Of a stretch of 64,000 nucleotides of DNA, positions 7,706 to 16,980 are shown one piece after another (the stretch's first letter is position 1; each line of letters opens with the position of its first letter). The position numbers were made by a program, and so were the translations under genes. Origin of the DNA: Clostridia bacterium (GTDB lineage Bacteria > Bacillota > Clostridia > Peptostreptococcales > Anaerovoracaceae); assembly GCA_902363595.1 (NCBI GenBank), contig CABJAP010000002.1:1-64000 (forward strand), written 5' to 3'. The notes beneath the pieces are model-generated. The model saw only the letters and a list, made by a program, of their open reading frames with translations, did no database searches and was not told the DNA's origin.

Positions 7706-9082
7706 ATGAGTTTTTTTAACTTTATCGGATATGATCAGGACGGCAGTATTCAAGAACTGAATACCAATCTTGAAAAAAATCAACTTTCTACATGGCATAT
7801 CATTTTGGCTTCTATGGGCTGGAACGCGCCTGCCTGGGTAGCAGCATCCTCCATACCACTGCTGTATGCTGCAGCAGGACATGCGGGCCCTCTAGTTTTA
7901 CTCGTAACCTTTCTTTGTTCCACGTTGATCATTATGTTTTGCATGGTATACCTTGTCAGACAGGCGCCCTCTGCAGCTGGAGTTTTTACCTTTACAGAAA
8001 AATTTGTGAATCACGATATAGCTACAGTAATCGGTACAAGCTATGTGATTTGCGCTATGATTATTTTGGGAATGACTACGAATGTGGCAGGCACTTATAT
8101 AAAAGCGCTATTTCCTTTCATTAAGGGGGAATACTCAGGGCAGATCGTAGGAACCTTCTTTATTTTGATTTTATTGACAATTGCATTACAGGGTGTCGCG
8201 CTCAATGCCAAACTATCTGCGGTTTTCCTGGCAGTTGAAGTTACGATTGTAGTCGGACTGGGTATCTGCGGAATTGTGAATCCGCGTATTGAAGGAATTT
8301 CTCTAGCGGAATGCTATTCAATTGAGGAAGTAGGCGGCATCGGCGGTTTGGTCAGCGGTGTACTAATTGGAATCTTTATCATCTGCGGATATGACACCAC
8401 GATTAATTTTATTGAAGAAGCGAAAAAACCAGTACGTTCTGTACAGAGGTCATTGATGATTATTGTTTTTGTCATTTTCGCTATTTACACCATTGCTACA
8501 ATTGGATGGCAGCGAGCTGTACCATTGGAAGTTTTGACTCAATTTGAAAATGGAGACGGCGGACCAATCGCCTCGGTTGCAGCAGCGTATTTGCCGGCCT
8601 CCATGCAATGGATCGCCATTTTTGTTGTCATTACTTCCACCTATGCCGGATTTCAAGTAGCTTTGATGTCTGGAGCCAGAGCAGCGTATCGTATGGGAGA
8701 AGAAGGCTGCCTACCGCCTGTTTTCCGATTGCTGAACAAGCATAAAACCCCGTGGTTCTCGACAGTACTGATTGCAGGCGTAGGGCTGTTGTTTATTTGG
8801 ATCAAGCCCATGTCAGAACTGGACTGGTATCTGAATATTATTTCCATCGGGTTGATCCTATCATTCTCAGCAACATTGATTGCGTTCATCTTTGCAGTAT
8901 TTAAACAGAAAAAACGGGCGCATGCTATTGCTGCTTCTCTTCTTCCAGCCTTTGCGGTATGCTTCATGGTCTATGCTGCGTATGCATCAGGCGCGGGAGC
9001 ATGGAAATCAGGACTTGTGATTGTATTGATCGGTATAGCATTCATTGTTTGTGGAAAGACGATCGGCAAAAAATATATATGA
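7706..9082 (+). CDS. APC superfamily amino acid/polyamine permease
   Basis: A 458-residue, roughly twelve-helix permease of the APC superfamily. Diagnostic segments include SAAGVFTFTEKFVNHDIATV and GYDTTINFIEEAKKPVRSVQ, the usual acidic loop after helix 6. A purine-rich site (AAGGAGAG) precedes the ATG. Its promoter carries the same TetR palindrome as the ureohydrolase gene, so it probably imports the guanidino or polyamine substrate of that enzyme. It is clearly diverged from the permease at 4283, so this is not a recent tandem duplication. Confidence 0.88.
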   Translation: MSFFNFIGYDQDGSIQELNTNLEKNQLSTWHIILASMGWNAPAWVAASSIPLLYAAAGHAGPLVLLVTFLCSTLIIMFCMVYLVRQAPSAAGVFTFTEKFVNHDIATVIGTSYVICAMIILGMTTNVAGTYIKALFPFIKGEYSGQIVGTFFILILLTIALQGVALNAKLSAVFLAVEVTIVVGLGICGIVNPRIEGISLAECYSIEEVGGIGGLVSGVLIGIFIICGYDTTINFIEEAKKPVRSVQRSLMIIVFVIFAIYTIATIGWQRAVPLEVLTQFENGDGGPIASVAAAYLPASMQWIAIFVVITSTYAGFQVALMSGARAAYRMGEEGCLPPVFRLLNKHKTPWFSTVLIAGVGLLFIWIKPMSELDWYLNIISIGLILSFSATLIAFIFAVFKQKKRAHAIAASLLPAFAVCFMVYAAYASGAGAWKSGLVIVLIGIAFIVCGKTIGKKYI

Positions 9083-9165
9083 GAATTTGGTTGCATTAAT
9101 ATGGAAAGGTTTGATATATTCGGCTGCGCAGCCGACTGCGCCAGAACGCGGAAGGTTTTCTGATA

Positions 9166-9315
9166 TGGAGAACAACACCGAACAATCCTGACAGCTGGGA
9201 TATAGCTGGCGGCGTCTGGGGAGATAATTGCGATTTTATGTTTGGTTATGATTCCTGTAAACTGGATACAGGCCTAAGGACGGCAGCCAGTCTTGTGCTG
9301 TCAAGGCAGAAGTAA
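9166..9315 (+). pseudogene. C-terminal fragment resembling a DUF6273-type domain
   Basis: An open stretch of 49 codons reads WRTTPNNPDSWDIAGG, then GYDSCKLDTGLRTAASLVLS and a stop. The order (W-R-T-P near the start, then GLRTAASLVLS like the GVRPAL-L ending) resembles the end of DUF6273-type domains in Clostridia surface proteins. There is no start codon, ribosome site or upstream coding part, so I read it as a remnant. The identification is weak. Confidence 0.25.
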
Positions 9316-9345
9316 AGTAGCTTATATATTAAGGCTAATACTCAT

Positions 9346-9381
9346 GCACCAATTTTGCTGTTTTCAAAATTGGTGCAATTT
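9346..9381 (+). terminator. Hairpin terminator upstream of the GDPD gene end
   Basis: A 12-bp stem (GCACCAATTTTG with CAAAATTGGTGC, 7-nt loop) is followed by AATTTT. It lies about 260 bp after the permease stop and 85 bp before the end of the convergent GDPD gene. Confidence 0.65.
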
Positions 9382-9465
9382 TAATACTTTCGATGGTTAA
9401 AGATTATGCTTTATTCCGATCAAATATGGGATAAAGTGAGCTTTTCTTTTTCCCGGAAGTCTGTC

Positions 9466-11325
9466 TTATTTTATCATGCTCTCAACATATTCATCCACGA
9501 CTCCGCGAGCCAGTTTGGGCTTGTCGGTTATAATACCCATGGCCCCCATTTTTAAATAAGACTCCATAGACTGCTTTTTATCCACCGTCCAGACATATAC
9601 CGGAAGATATGCACGATTGCATTCAGCAATAAAGCTATTGGTAGCCATGCTCTCCTCAATGATGAGAAAATCTACATTAAGCTGACGCAGCGAGTTGAGC
9701 CTTGCTTGCCCCAGATTACCATATACACAGTATCCTACGGTATATTCGGGGTAATGCGTCTTCAAATCTTCTACAAGGCCGTACTCAAGAGACATGATCT
9801 CGCAGTTTTTTTGGAAATGGTTTTGTTCGACGACTTGCGTGACGGCTTTGACAATATTTTTCTTCTCATGGCCGTGGAGCTTCAATTCAATCAGCAGGTC
9901 AATTTTCCCCCGGGAATAATCGATGACCTCATCTAATGTAGAAATCTTTCCAGCCTTATCATTCTGTTTCAAATTAATTTTTTTCAATTCACGAGCCGTC
10001 AGATCATATACGTTGACGTTTTCTCCGGAAAGCCGTTTTAAGTTATCATCATGGATGACCATGGGGATCCCGTCTTTGGAAAGAAGAATGTCAATTTCCG
10101 CATAATCTGCTTTTGTATCGATTGCGCCTTGAATAGCTTCCACGGTATTTTCGACTCCATATTCACTGCCTCGATGACCGACCACCACCTGGTCGTAGGA
10201 ATTGGGCTGGCTGTAAAGAATTCCAAATACCCCGAGAAATGCTAATATGCAGATTATAGTCCAAATGGGTTTTTTGTGATTTTGATAAAAGGGCCGTCTT
10301 TGAACCCAGCCGGCAATCGCCGAAGCGATCGTTTTCAAGGCATTGTAAATCTTTGACGCCGCCCCCTGCGTCTTTCTCAGCCTGCGATCGATCGTCGGCA
10401 TGGCTTCTTCGTTGAGGCTGACCCTGCCGCGGCATTGGAGATACAGAGCCACCAGAAACGATAGCAGCAGTAAAATCAGACAGATTTGTAGGCATTCTGT
10501 TAATAAAAGCTGTAGTAAACTTTTCCAAGAAAAAAAGAAATTTCCTAATATTTCTACAATCCCTGTATCCGAGATACCGGCATAATAAGTCGGAAGAACG
10601 CCTGGATAAAGGAATAGGACACACCAAACTACGAAGATGATAATTAAGGGTATGGCATTTCGCAGCTTCATCGATAGCAGCAGAGCTAAGCTGCTTCGGC
10701 AGGCCCGGCCGAATTTGCGGCGGCGCAGGACCATGGAGGGCAGCACGAAAATCAGGCAGAAGAACAGCAGATACATAAGAACATAAAAGAACACCATCAG
10801 AATACTGCCGAAGGTAGATTTGTACAGCTCACCGCTGATAAAATTGGGAATATCCCCGTCGGGACGAATAGACGGCGCGATCCCCATCCCCACGAGAGGA
10901 AGCAGGCCAAGGGCATATAGGATGAATCCAATGGTGCCAAAGCTTTTGAGACTCCTGAAGGTGGTCAAAGCCATTTTTGCCGCATTTACCAGCGTTATCG
11001 GCGTACCGGAATATCGGTAGTAAATCATGATAATTATGACCGAAAATTCATAAAATGCAAGGAACGCTCCCAGAATGCATAATAAGATAGTAGCGATGAT
11101 TCCTGCCGCATTGGTGAAGAAGCCTGCGATATCTCCATTAAAAACCACCTCGTGGCCGCTGATATGGAGGGCCTGCTGCATAATCAGCGATAATAACGGG
11201 CGGAATATCAGGGTACAAATCAGTTTATAGATAATTTCAAAAAATAGAAGCGCCGGCAGCACGCGTATGAAGGTCAAGGCTGCTGTTCCAATCATATTTA
11301 AAGTTGGTGATTTAACGTGTTTCAT
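9466..11325 (-). CDS. Membrane-anchored glycerophosphodiester phosphodiesterase
   Basis: A 619-residue protein with two parts. Residues 1 to about 365 hold around seven to eight membrane helices (GDPD membrane domain). The last 240 residues are the catalytic GDPD barrel. Catalytic motifs are VVGHRGSEYGVENTVEA (HRG and ENT), DYAEIDILLSKDGIPMVIHD (E-x-D and H-D), and LLIELKLHG. The enzyme splits glycerophosphodiesters to glycerol-3-phosphate and an alcohol, probably from membrane lipid or teichoic material. The start is ambiguous: ATG at 11325 (weak GGGG site) or 11352. Longer starts would run into the divergent gene at 11441. Confidence 0.85.
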   Translation of the reverse strand: MKHVKSPTLNMIGTAALTFIRVLPALLFFEIIYKLICTLIFRPLLSLIMQQALHISGHEVVFNGDIAGFFTNAAGIIATILLCILGAFLAFYEFSVIIIMIYYRYSGTPITLVNAAKMALTTFRSLKSFGTIGFILYALGLLPLVGMGIAPSIRPDGDIPNFISGELYKSTFGSILMVFFYVLMYLLFFCLIFVLPSMVLRRRKFGRACRSSLALLLSMKLRNAIPLIIIFVVWCVLFLYPGVLPTYYAGISDTGIVEILGNFFFSWKSLLQLLLTECLQICLILLLLSFLVALYLQCRGRVSLNEEAMPTIDRRLRKTQGAASKIYNALKTIASAIAGWVQRRPFYQNHKKPIWTIICILAFLGVFGILYSQPNSYDQVVVGHRGSEYGVENTVEAIQGAIDTKADYAEIDILLSKDGIPMVIHDDNLKRLSGENVNVYDLTARELKKINLKQNDKAGKISTLDEVIDYSRGKIDLLIELKLHGHEKKNIVKAVTQVVEQNHFQKNCEIMSLEYGLVEDLKTHYPEYTVGYCVYGNLGQARLNSLRQLNVDFLIIEESMATNSFIAECNRAYLPVYVWTVDKKQSMESYLKMGAMGIITDKPKLARGVVDEYVESMIK

Positions 11326-11440
11326 AAAATTACCCCAATCGTTTCTTTCCATTATAGGCTCTGTAACAGAAGAATTCAAGACCGTTATCAAAGAGGTATT
11401 AGATCCCCCCTTTCGGGAATACTGAAAGCAGGAGGAGTGA

Positions 11441-12352
11441 ATGAGAAACGGCGGGTACAAATGGTTTCGCATTTTTTTATATGGCCTGTTTTGTGTTGGA
11501 GTCACAGCTGTATTGGCAGTAAGTCTGCCTCAGATGCTGCTTCACTTTTATGACGCGGGGTACCAAGATCGCTGCGGTGAGAAGGTGTCCTTATCTAAAA
11601 TTTTGGAAAAAAACCGACTAAGCAGCAATGACTACCAAATCATCTTTGAACAAACTGGACTGGGGCGGCAGGCGGTAGAATCCCTAAGAGATCGGCAGGG
11701 TTATCAAAAAGATGAGATTCAAGCTTTTCAGACGGCAATTTTTTCAAAAATAAAGATAGAATGCAGAGCTACGAGCCCAATTACCAGACAGGATCGATGC
11801 TGCTCAGCAGAGGGGAAAAAACTGCCGATTGCGCCGATTGAAGATGGTGACATCCTGATTTCTTTTTCTTCTCACACCTTTGGGTGGAGGCATGGGCACG
11901 CAGGGATCGTGGTGGACGCGCAAGAGGGGCTTTGTCTGGAAGCGCTTACGCTGGGCAGCGAGTCAGAGCTAAAGGATCTGGATCATTGGCGGGAATATTC
12001 CAATTTTGCTGTTTTACGGTTGAAGAACACCGATGCACAGGAACGGAAAGTCATTGCCCAATATGCAAGGGATTGTTTAAACGGTGTCCCTTACAGCTTG
12101 TTGAGCGGCCTACATGGAAAAAAAGAGGCTGTTTCTAACTGCTGCGGTCAAGCCCAGTGCGCCTATCTAATCTGGTATGCATTTGCTCATTTTGGATATG
12201 ACTTGGATAGCGACGGAGGCCGGATTGTTACTGTAGCTGACCTTGCAGCCAGTTCTTTGCTGGACGTTGTTCAGAGTTTTCATATCAGTCCTGAAGCTTT
12301 CTATAGATTCGAAGACGATAAACGGTCAAAATCAGTCAAAATACGTGAATGA
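11441..12352 (+). CDS. YiiX-like permuted NlpC/P60 family hydrolase
   Basis: A 303-residue protein with one N-terminal membrane anchor (about residues 7-27) and an extracytoplasmic domain. From residue 130 it shows the permuted papain-like order: GDILISF, a His in RHGHAGIVVDA, then a Cys in CCGQAQCAYLIWYAF and a late Asp. This is the layout of YiiX/YebB-type hydrolases, which act on lipids, peptides or cell wall. An AGGAGG site precedes the ATG. It is divergent from the GDPD gene across 115 bp. The substrate is unknown. Confidence 0.68.
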   Translation: MRNGGYKWFRIFLYGLFCVGVTAVLAVSLPQMLLHFYDAGYQDRCGEKVSLSKILEKNRLSSNDYQIIFEQTGLGRQAVESLRDRQGYQKDEIQAFQTAIFSKIKIECRATSPITRQDRCCSAEGKKLPIAPIEDGDILISFSSHTFGWRHGHAGIVVDAQEGLCLEALTLGSESELKDLDHWREYSNFAVLRLKNTDAQERKVIAQYARDCLNGVPYSLLSGLHGKKEAVSNCCGQAQCAYLIWYAFAHFGYDLDSDGGRIVTVADLAASSLLDVVQSFHISPEAFYRFEDDKRSKSVKIRE

Positions 12353-12368
12353 GTTTGAGAGGAATTGA

Positions 12369-12396
12369 TTGACTTTGGAAGAGATTGTGTTATAAT
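12369..12396 (+). promoter_or_regulatory. Promoter of the DeoR-PfkB operon
   Basis: TTGACT (12369-12374) and TATAAT (12391-12396) with a 16-bp spacer lie 22 bp before the DeoR start codon. Confidence 0.72.
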
Positions 12397-12418
12397 AAAA
12401 GCGCTAGGAGGCAAAGCG

Positions 12419-13171
12419 ATGTTGCAGGATGAACGGCATGAAAAAATTTTAAACGAGCTGAAGATCAAACACGCTGTTAAAGTAACCAGCCTGGCCAAGG
12501 AACTGGGAATCAGCGAATCCACAATAAGGCGCGATATCAACGAATTACATCAGATGGGAAGGCTGAAGCGAGTATTTGGCGGAGCAGTCTCCGTATCCGC
12601 AGATATGGCTTCAAGAGAAACCGATGTTGCTGCCAGATCCCAAATCAACATAGAGGAAAAAGAGCGGATTGCCAGATACGCGGCAACGATGATCAACGAC
12701 AATGACTTTGTTTTTATTGATGCAGGGACAACAACAGAAAGGATGATCGGGTATCTGGAAAAGAAAAACGTTACATATGTTACCAACGGCATTGTTCATG
12801 CGAAAAAACTAATTCAAAAGGGGTTTAATGCATATATCATAGGAGGTCTGCTGCGGCCCTCTACGGAAGCTGCTATTGGTACGGCCGCCATCGCTTCAAT
12901 GAGCAGATACAACTTTACCAAGTGCTTTATGGGAACCAACGGCATTGATATAGAAAGGGGATTTTCAACGCCGGACATTGGAGAAGCAGCCGTAAAGACC
13001 GAAGCGATGAAGCAATCCTATGAATCGTTTGTTCTAGCCGATCATGCGAAATTCGGATTGATCTCTTCTGTCACGTTTGCCGGCCTGGAAGATGCCTGCA
13101 TTCTTACCGATTGGACACCGGATGCCAGGTATCGCCAGTTTACGATTATCAAGGAGATCGAGCGCTTATGA
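12419..13171 (+). CDS. DeoR family transcriptional regulator
   Basis: A 250-residue DeoR/GlpR-type repressor. The helix-turn-helix is at residues 20-55 (SLAKELGISESTIRRDINEL). The sugar-phosphate sensing DeoRC domain follows, with the characteristic IDAGTTTERM and VTNGIVHAKKL segments. The ATG at 12419 has AGGAGG 8 bp upstream; an earlier in-frame ATG at 12365 lies upstream of the promoter. It overlaps the PfkB-type sugar kinase by 4 bp (ATGA). The pair resembles fruR-fruK, so the effector is probably fructose-1-phosphate or a related sugar phosphate. Confidence 0.9.
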   Translation: MLQDERHEKILNELKIKHAVKVTSLAKELGISESTIRRDINELHQMGRLKRVFGGAVSVSADMASRETDVAARSQINIEEKERIARYAATMINDNDFVFIDAGTTTERMIGYLEKKNVTYVTNGIVHAKKLIQKGFNAYIIGGLLRPSTEAAIGTAAIASMSRYNFTKCFMGTNGIDIERGFSTPDIGEAAVKTEAMKQSYESFVLADHAKFGLISSVTFAGLEDACILTDWTPDARYRQFTIIKEIERL

Positions 13172-14091
13172 TTTACACAGTTACCTTCAGTCCAGCCATA
13201 GATTATATAATTCATATGGATGCACTGACGCAGGGAGAAATCAATCGATCGAAACGGGAAACGTGCCATTTCGGCGGCAAAGGTATCAATGTATCCGTTA
13301 TGCTGGAACGTTTGGGCGTTAGAAATACGGCGATGGGTTTCATCAGCGGCTTTACGGGGAGGGCGCTGGAAGAAAGCCTTTGGAAGGCAGGAATAGATAC
13401 AGATTTTGTTTATCTGGATGAAGGCATTACCAGAATCAATATTAAGATTAAAACTGATCAGGAAACAGAGATAAATACGCAGGGAGCCTCCATTTCCCAT
13501 GAAAAGCTGAAAGAACTGTTTCTTAAACTGGACGCACTGAAAGAGGGAGACATACTGATTGTTTCCGGCAGTGCTCCCAGCACAATTCCTGAGGGCAGCT
13601 ATGAAACTATGCTGGACAGGCTAGAAGGAAAAGGAATCCGCTTAGTAATCGATACAACAGGGCCGCTTTTAAAAAAATTGCTGAAATACCGTCCCTTTCT
13701 CGTTAAGCCTAACAAAAAAGAGCTGGAAGAGCTGGAAGGAAGCAAGATTAGGAGCGATCAAGCATTGGAAGACAGGGCCGGTGCACTGCAAAAACAGGGT
13801 GCGCGGAATGTCCTAGTTTCACTAGGGGCAGAGGGTGCATATTTACTCAGCGAAGATACAAGAGCTTATAGAATGCAGTCTCACAGCGTGAGTGTTGTAA
13901 ATACGGTGGGTGCCGGAGATTCTATGGTAGCGGGTTTCTTGGCAGGTTACTTGAAAACCGGCGATTACCCATTTGCGCTGCGCCTTGGTCTTGCGGCAGG
14001 TTCTGCAACAGCTTGCAGTGAAGGATTGGCCAGCCTGGAAAAAATTAAGCGTTTTATGAATCCATTTGATCGATTGGATTTAGGGAGATGA
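13168..14091 (+). CDS. fruK: 1-phosphofructokinase family hexose-phosphate kinase (PfkB)
   Basis: A 307-residue PfkB-family kinase. Family signatures are the N-terminal TVTFSPAIDYIIHMD, FGGKGINVSVMLERLG, the mid-protein KPNKKELEEL, and the C-terminal catalytic VNTVGAGDSMVAGFLAGYL with the base Asp. This pattern fits 1-phosphofructokinase or tagatose-6-phosphate kinase. It is coupled to the DeoR regulator by an ATGA overlap. No fructose PTS gene follows, which is unusual for fruK operons; instead GAPDH comes next. The 1-phosphofructokinase assignment is therefore likely but not certain. Confidence 0.82.
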   Translation: MIYTVTFSPAIDYIIHMDALTQGEINRSKRETCHFGGKGINVSVMLERLGVRNTAMGFISGFTGRALEESLWKAGIDTDFVYLDEGITRINIKIKTDQETEINTQGASISHEKLKELFLKLDALKEGDILIVSGSAPSTIPEGSYETMLDRLEGKGIRLVIDTTGPLLKKLLKYRPFLVKPNKKELEELEGSKIRSDQALEDRAGALQKQGARNVLVSLGAEGAYLLSEDTRAYRMQSHSVSVVNTVGAGDSMVAGFLAGYLKTGDYPFALRLGLAAGSATACSEGLASLEKIKRFMNPFDRLDLGR

Positions 14092-14142
14092 TTTACCACG
14101 TCAAAAAGGAGACGGAGGCGAGAAAGGTTTTAAAGCCTGAAG

Positions 14143-14170
14143 TCGCAATTTCGTAAAACTTTCATATAAT
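14143..14170 (+). promoter_or_regulatory. Probable gap promoter
   Basis: TATAAT (14165-14170) is preceded at 16 bp by a weak -35 TCGCAA (14143-14148). It sits 30 bp before the GAPDH start, after the kinase stop. Confidence 0.5.
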
Positions 14171-14200
14171 AAATGATGTAATTCAAGGAGGATGAGCACA

Positions 14201-15217
14201 ATGACAAAGATTGCAATTAATGGGTTTGGGAGAATCGGAAGATTGGCGTTTAGAAAGGTTTTTGACAATCAAGACTTTGAGGTGGTAGCCATTAATGATT
14301 TGACAAAACCGGATATGCTGGCTTATTTATTAAAGTATGACAGCGTGCAGGGCGCTTACAGAGGCCATACTGTGGAGCATGATGAGGAATCTCTGATCGT
14401 AGACGGAAAGCGGATCAAAATCTATAAAGAGTCTGATCCTAAAAACCTTCCCTGGGGGAAACTGGACATTGATATTGTATTGGAATGCACAGGCTTCTTT
14501 ACTTCTAAGGCAAAATCGCAGGCACATCTAGAGGCAGGAGCTAAAAGAGTGCTGATCTCCGCGCCGGCCGGTAACGATTTGCCGACGATTGTATATGGTG
14601 TAAATCATGAAAAGCTGACAAAGGATGACCATATCGTATCAGGCGCATCCTGTACAACCAATTGTTTAGCACCGATGGCAAAAGTCCTCAATGAATATCG
14701 AGAACTGAGAACCGGGTTTATGACCACGATCCATGCTTATACCGGAGACCAGATGATTCTGGACGGCCCTCACAAAAAGGGTGATTTCAGACGTGCAAGA
14801 GCCGGGGCTATAAACATTGTTCCCAACAGCACCGGTGCAGCGAAAGCAATCGGCCTGGTCATTCCGGAGCTGGCGGGCAAACTGATTGGATCCGCCCAGA
14901 GAGTACCAGTACCCTCTGGTTCAATCACCATTCTTGATGCAACCCTGAAAGATGAAACAGAAAGTGTCAGTGTGGAAGGAATCAACGAGGCGATGAAGGC
15001 GGCTGCCAACGAATCCTTTGGGTATTCTGAGGAAGAATTGGTGTCCAGCGATGTAATTGGCATGAGCTATGGCTCTTTATTCGATGCTACACAGACATTG
15101 GCGGAGCGGTGCGGCACTAAAATTTACGAAGTCCGTATTGTCGCCTGGTATGATAATGAAATGAGCTATGTTTCCCAACTATTGAGAACCTTGGGCCATA
15201 TGGCAAGCTTGCTGTAA
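14201..15217 (+). CDS. gap: Glyceraldehyde-3-phosphate dehydrogenase, type I
   Basis: A 338-residue glycolytic GAPDH. The Rossmann start [15 protein letters not shown], the NAD-adenosine Asp in VAINDLT, the catalytic [15 protein letters not shown] with the active Cys, the His in [10 protein letters not shown] and the C-terminal [15 protein letters not shown] are all present. Length is normal. The ATG at 14201 has AGGAGG at 9-nt spacing; the ATG at 14192 abuts the ribosome site and is unlikely. It has its own promoter and a probable terminator at 15403. It is not followed by pgk or tpi here. Confidence 0.97.
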   Translation: MTKIAINGFGRIGRLAFRKVFDNQDFEVVAINDLTKPDMLAYLLKYDSVQGAYRGHTVEHDEESLIVDGKRIKIYKESDPKNLPWGKLDIDIVLECTGFFTSKAKSQAHLEAGAKRVLISAPAGNDLPTIVYGVNHEKLTKDDHIVSGASCTTNCLAPMAKVLNEYRELRTGFMTTIHAYTGDQMILDGPHKKGDFRRARAGAINIVPNSTGAAKAIGLVIPELAGKLIGSAQRVPVPSGSITILDATLKDETESVSVEGINEAMKAAANESFGYSEEELVSSDVIGMSYGSLFDATQTLAERCGTKIYEVRIVAWYDNEMSYVSQLLRTLGHMASLL

Positions 15218-15402
15218 CCTATTGACCATTTTCCGCGTCCCATCTCGGCCTAAATTTGGGTTCCAACTCCAGGTTTTAGCTTAGGGCATTCATATGCGCA
15301 TCTGGCCTAGCGATGCTCCGAAAATCAATACGCAATAAAATCAAATGGCAGCGAAGGCGATTCAGCACAGTGCTGTCAGATAAAATTAAACGAATAAGGG
15401 TG

Positions 15403-15449
15403 AGGGCTTTCGGTTTACAAAGATAGAACGGAGGCCCTAGCTCTTTTTT
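15403..15449 (+). terminator. Probable gap terminator
   Basis: AGGGCTTTCG pairs with CGGAGGCCCT (10 bp with wobbles, 16-nt loop), followed after 5 nt by TTTTTT. It is about 185 bp after the gap stop. The 15218-15402 stretch between them shows no gene, only a small CAGCAC/GTGCTG hairpin near 15363. Confidence 0.6.
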
Positions 15450-15529
15450 GTGGTGTTTAAGATGAGGATTTTGATTTGTCGACTCGACGATTGCTTGTGA
15501 ATGTGGTACACTTTTAAAAGGAGAAACTC

Positions 15530-16141
15530 ATGATAGATAAAGAATTCCGGTTGAAAAATTATAGAGTGCAGAGACAGGCCCTGCTCAACGCCGGATATCG
15601 GGAATACGTGGGAACGATATCTATTTTAAAGGCCAATTTGTGGGCCTTGGCGACTGCCGGTCCATTCGCGATTCTGGCGGCAGTGATCTATATAATAAAA
15701 TGGGGAGCATTATCCATCCAGCTGAATCTTTGGAATGTGGTGCTTTTCTTACTGCTGTTTCTGATATCGATTCCCGTACATGAAGGGTTGCATGGTCTGA
15801 CCTGGGGAATTTGTTGCCGGAATCATTTTAAAAGCATACGATTCGGGATTATGAAAGATTCGGGTACTCCGTATTGTCACTGTATGGAGCCCCTGCATTT
15901 CGGCAGCTACATAGCGGGAGGACTAATGCCGTTCTTCCTTTTAGGGATCATTTTGTTTTTGATCAGCTTGTTGTTGCATTGTTTCTTATTGCTGCTGTTA
16001 AGTATGATTAATATTTTGTGCGCGGGCGGCGACACCACGATCGCGTTAATGCTTTTTCGCTATCGGGATGCAGAGATTCTGGATCATCCTACAGATTGCG
16101 GATTTGTAGCATTTCGCAAGGAGAAAGGAAGGGAAAGATAG
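15530..16141 (+). CDS. DUF3267 domain membrane protein (HExxH-type)
   Basis: A 203-residue protein with about four membrane helices. The motif PVHEGLHGLTWG is an HExxH-type zinc metalloprotease signature placed at the end of a membrane helix, as in DUF3267 proteins, which resemble site-2 proteases. The rest of the active site cannot be judged by eye. An AAAGGAG site precedes the ATG. It overlaps the next gene by one base. Confidence 0.72.
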   Translation: MIDKEFRLKNYRVQRQALLNAGYREYVGTISILKANLWALATAGPFAILAAVIYIIKWGALSIQLNLWNVVLFLLLFLISIPVHEGLHGLTWGICCRNHFKSIRFGIMKDSGTPYCHCMEPLHFGSYIAGGLMPFFLLGIILFLISLLLHCFLLLLLSMINILCAGGDTTIALMLFRYRDAEILDHPTDCGFVAFRKEKGRER

Positions 16142-16935
16142 TGAGTAAAAAAAATATTTGGGCCATGTATTTCAGCCCAACAGGTACAACAGAAAAGATT
16201 GTTCGCTGCGTTGCGGATGTTTTAGCGGACAGCGGGCAGACACAAGTCTTTGATTTTACGCTGCCGCAGGCCAGGACAGAGGGAAAATCGTTTACTCAGG
16301 ATGATGCGGTAGTCTTCGGCGTTCCAGTATATGCAGGAAGAGTGCCTAATGTGCTCCTGAAATATTTAGACACAGTGCAGGGATGCGGTGCGCTGGCGGT
16401 TCCCATTGTTTTATATGGAAATCGAAATTACGATGATGCTTTAATTGAGCTGCGGAATATTTTGGAGAAAAACGGTTTTCGAACAGTGGCGGCAGCCGCC
16501 TTCATTGGAGAGCATTCCTTTTCCAAAATATTGGCGGCGGGACGACCCGATGAAGCTGATATGAAACTTGCCCGGGATTTTGCATCCAAGATCGTTCTTG
16601 AGGATCGGGGCATGATCCAAGTAACAGGAGAAGACCCTATTCGAGGATATTACCAGCCGCGGGACCGGAAGGGGGTATTCATCGATATTCGTAAAGTAAA
16701 GCCTCTTACCGCAGACTCTTGCGACAATTGCAAACTTTGTGCGCATGTGTGTCCGATGGGTTCAATTTCTATGGAAAATGTAAGGGAATTTACTGGAATT
16801 TGTATAAAGTGCGGAGCATGCATTAAAAAGTGCCCTCAGGGTGCTAAGTATTATGAAGACGAGGGTTATCTATATCATAAGCGCGAACTTGAAGAAGGAT
16901 ATACTCGCCGGGCCGAGCCAGATTTGTTTTTGTAA
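16141..16935 (+). CDS. EFR1-family flavodoxin/ferredoxin fusion protein
   Basis: A 264-residue redox protein. Residues about 5-165 are flavodoxin-like (YFSPTGTTEKIV for FMN phosphate binding). Residues about 190-240 carry two 4Fe-4S motifs: CDNCKLCAHVCP and CIKCGACIKKCP. This is the EFR1 layout common in Clostridia; it would carry electrons in the cytoplasm. The most likely start is GTG at 16141, which overlaps the stop of the DUF3267 gene by one base and has GGAAGGG upstream. A T-rich weak hairpin follows at about 16940-16977. Confidence 0.87.
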   Translation: MSKKNIWAMYFSPTGTTEKIVRCVADVLADSGQTQVFDFTLPQARTEGKSFTQDDAVVFGVPVYAGRVPNVLLKYLDTVQGCGALAVPIVLYGNRNYDDALIELRNILEKNGFRTVAAAAFIGEHSFSKILAAGRPDEADMKLARDFASKIVLEDRGMIQVTGEDPIRGYYQPRDRKGVFIDIRKVKPLTADSCDNCKLCAHVCPMGSISMENVREFTGICIKCGACIKKCPQGAKYYEDEGYLYHKRELEEGYTRRAEPDLFL

Positions 16936-16980
16936 GATAAAGGCAGGCTGGCAGACTGCAGTCCCTTTTTTGTGTTTTCT

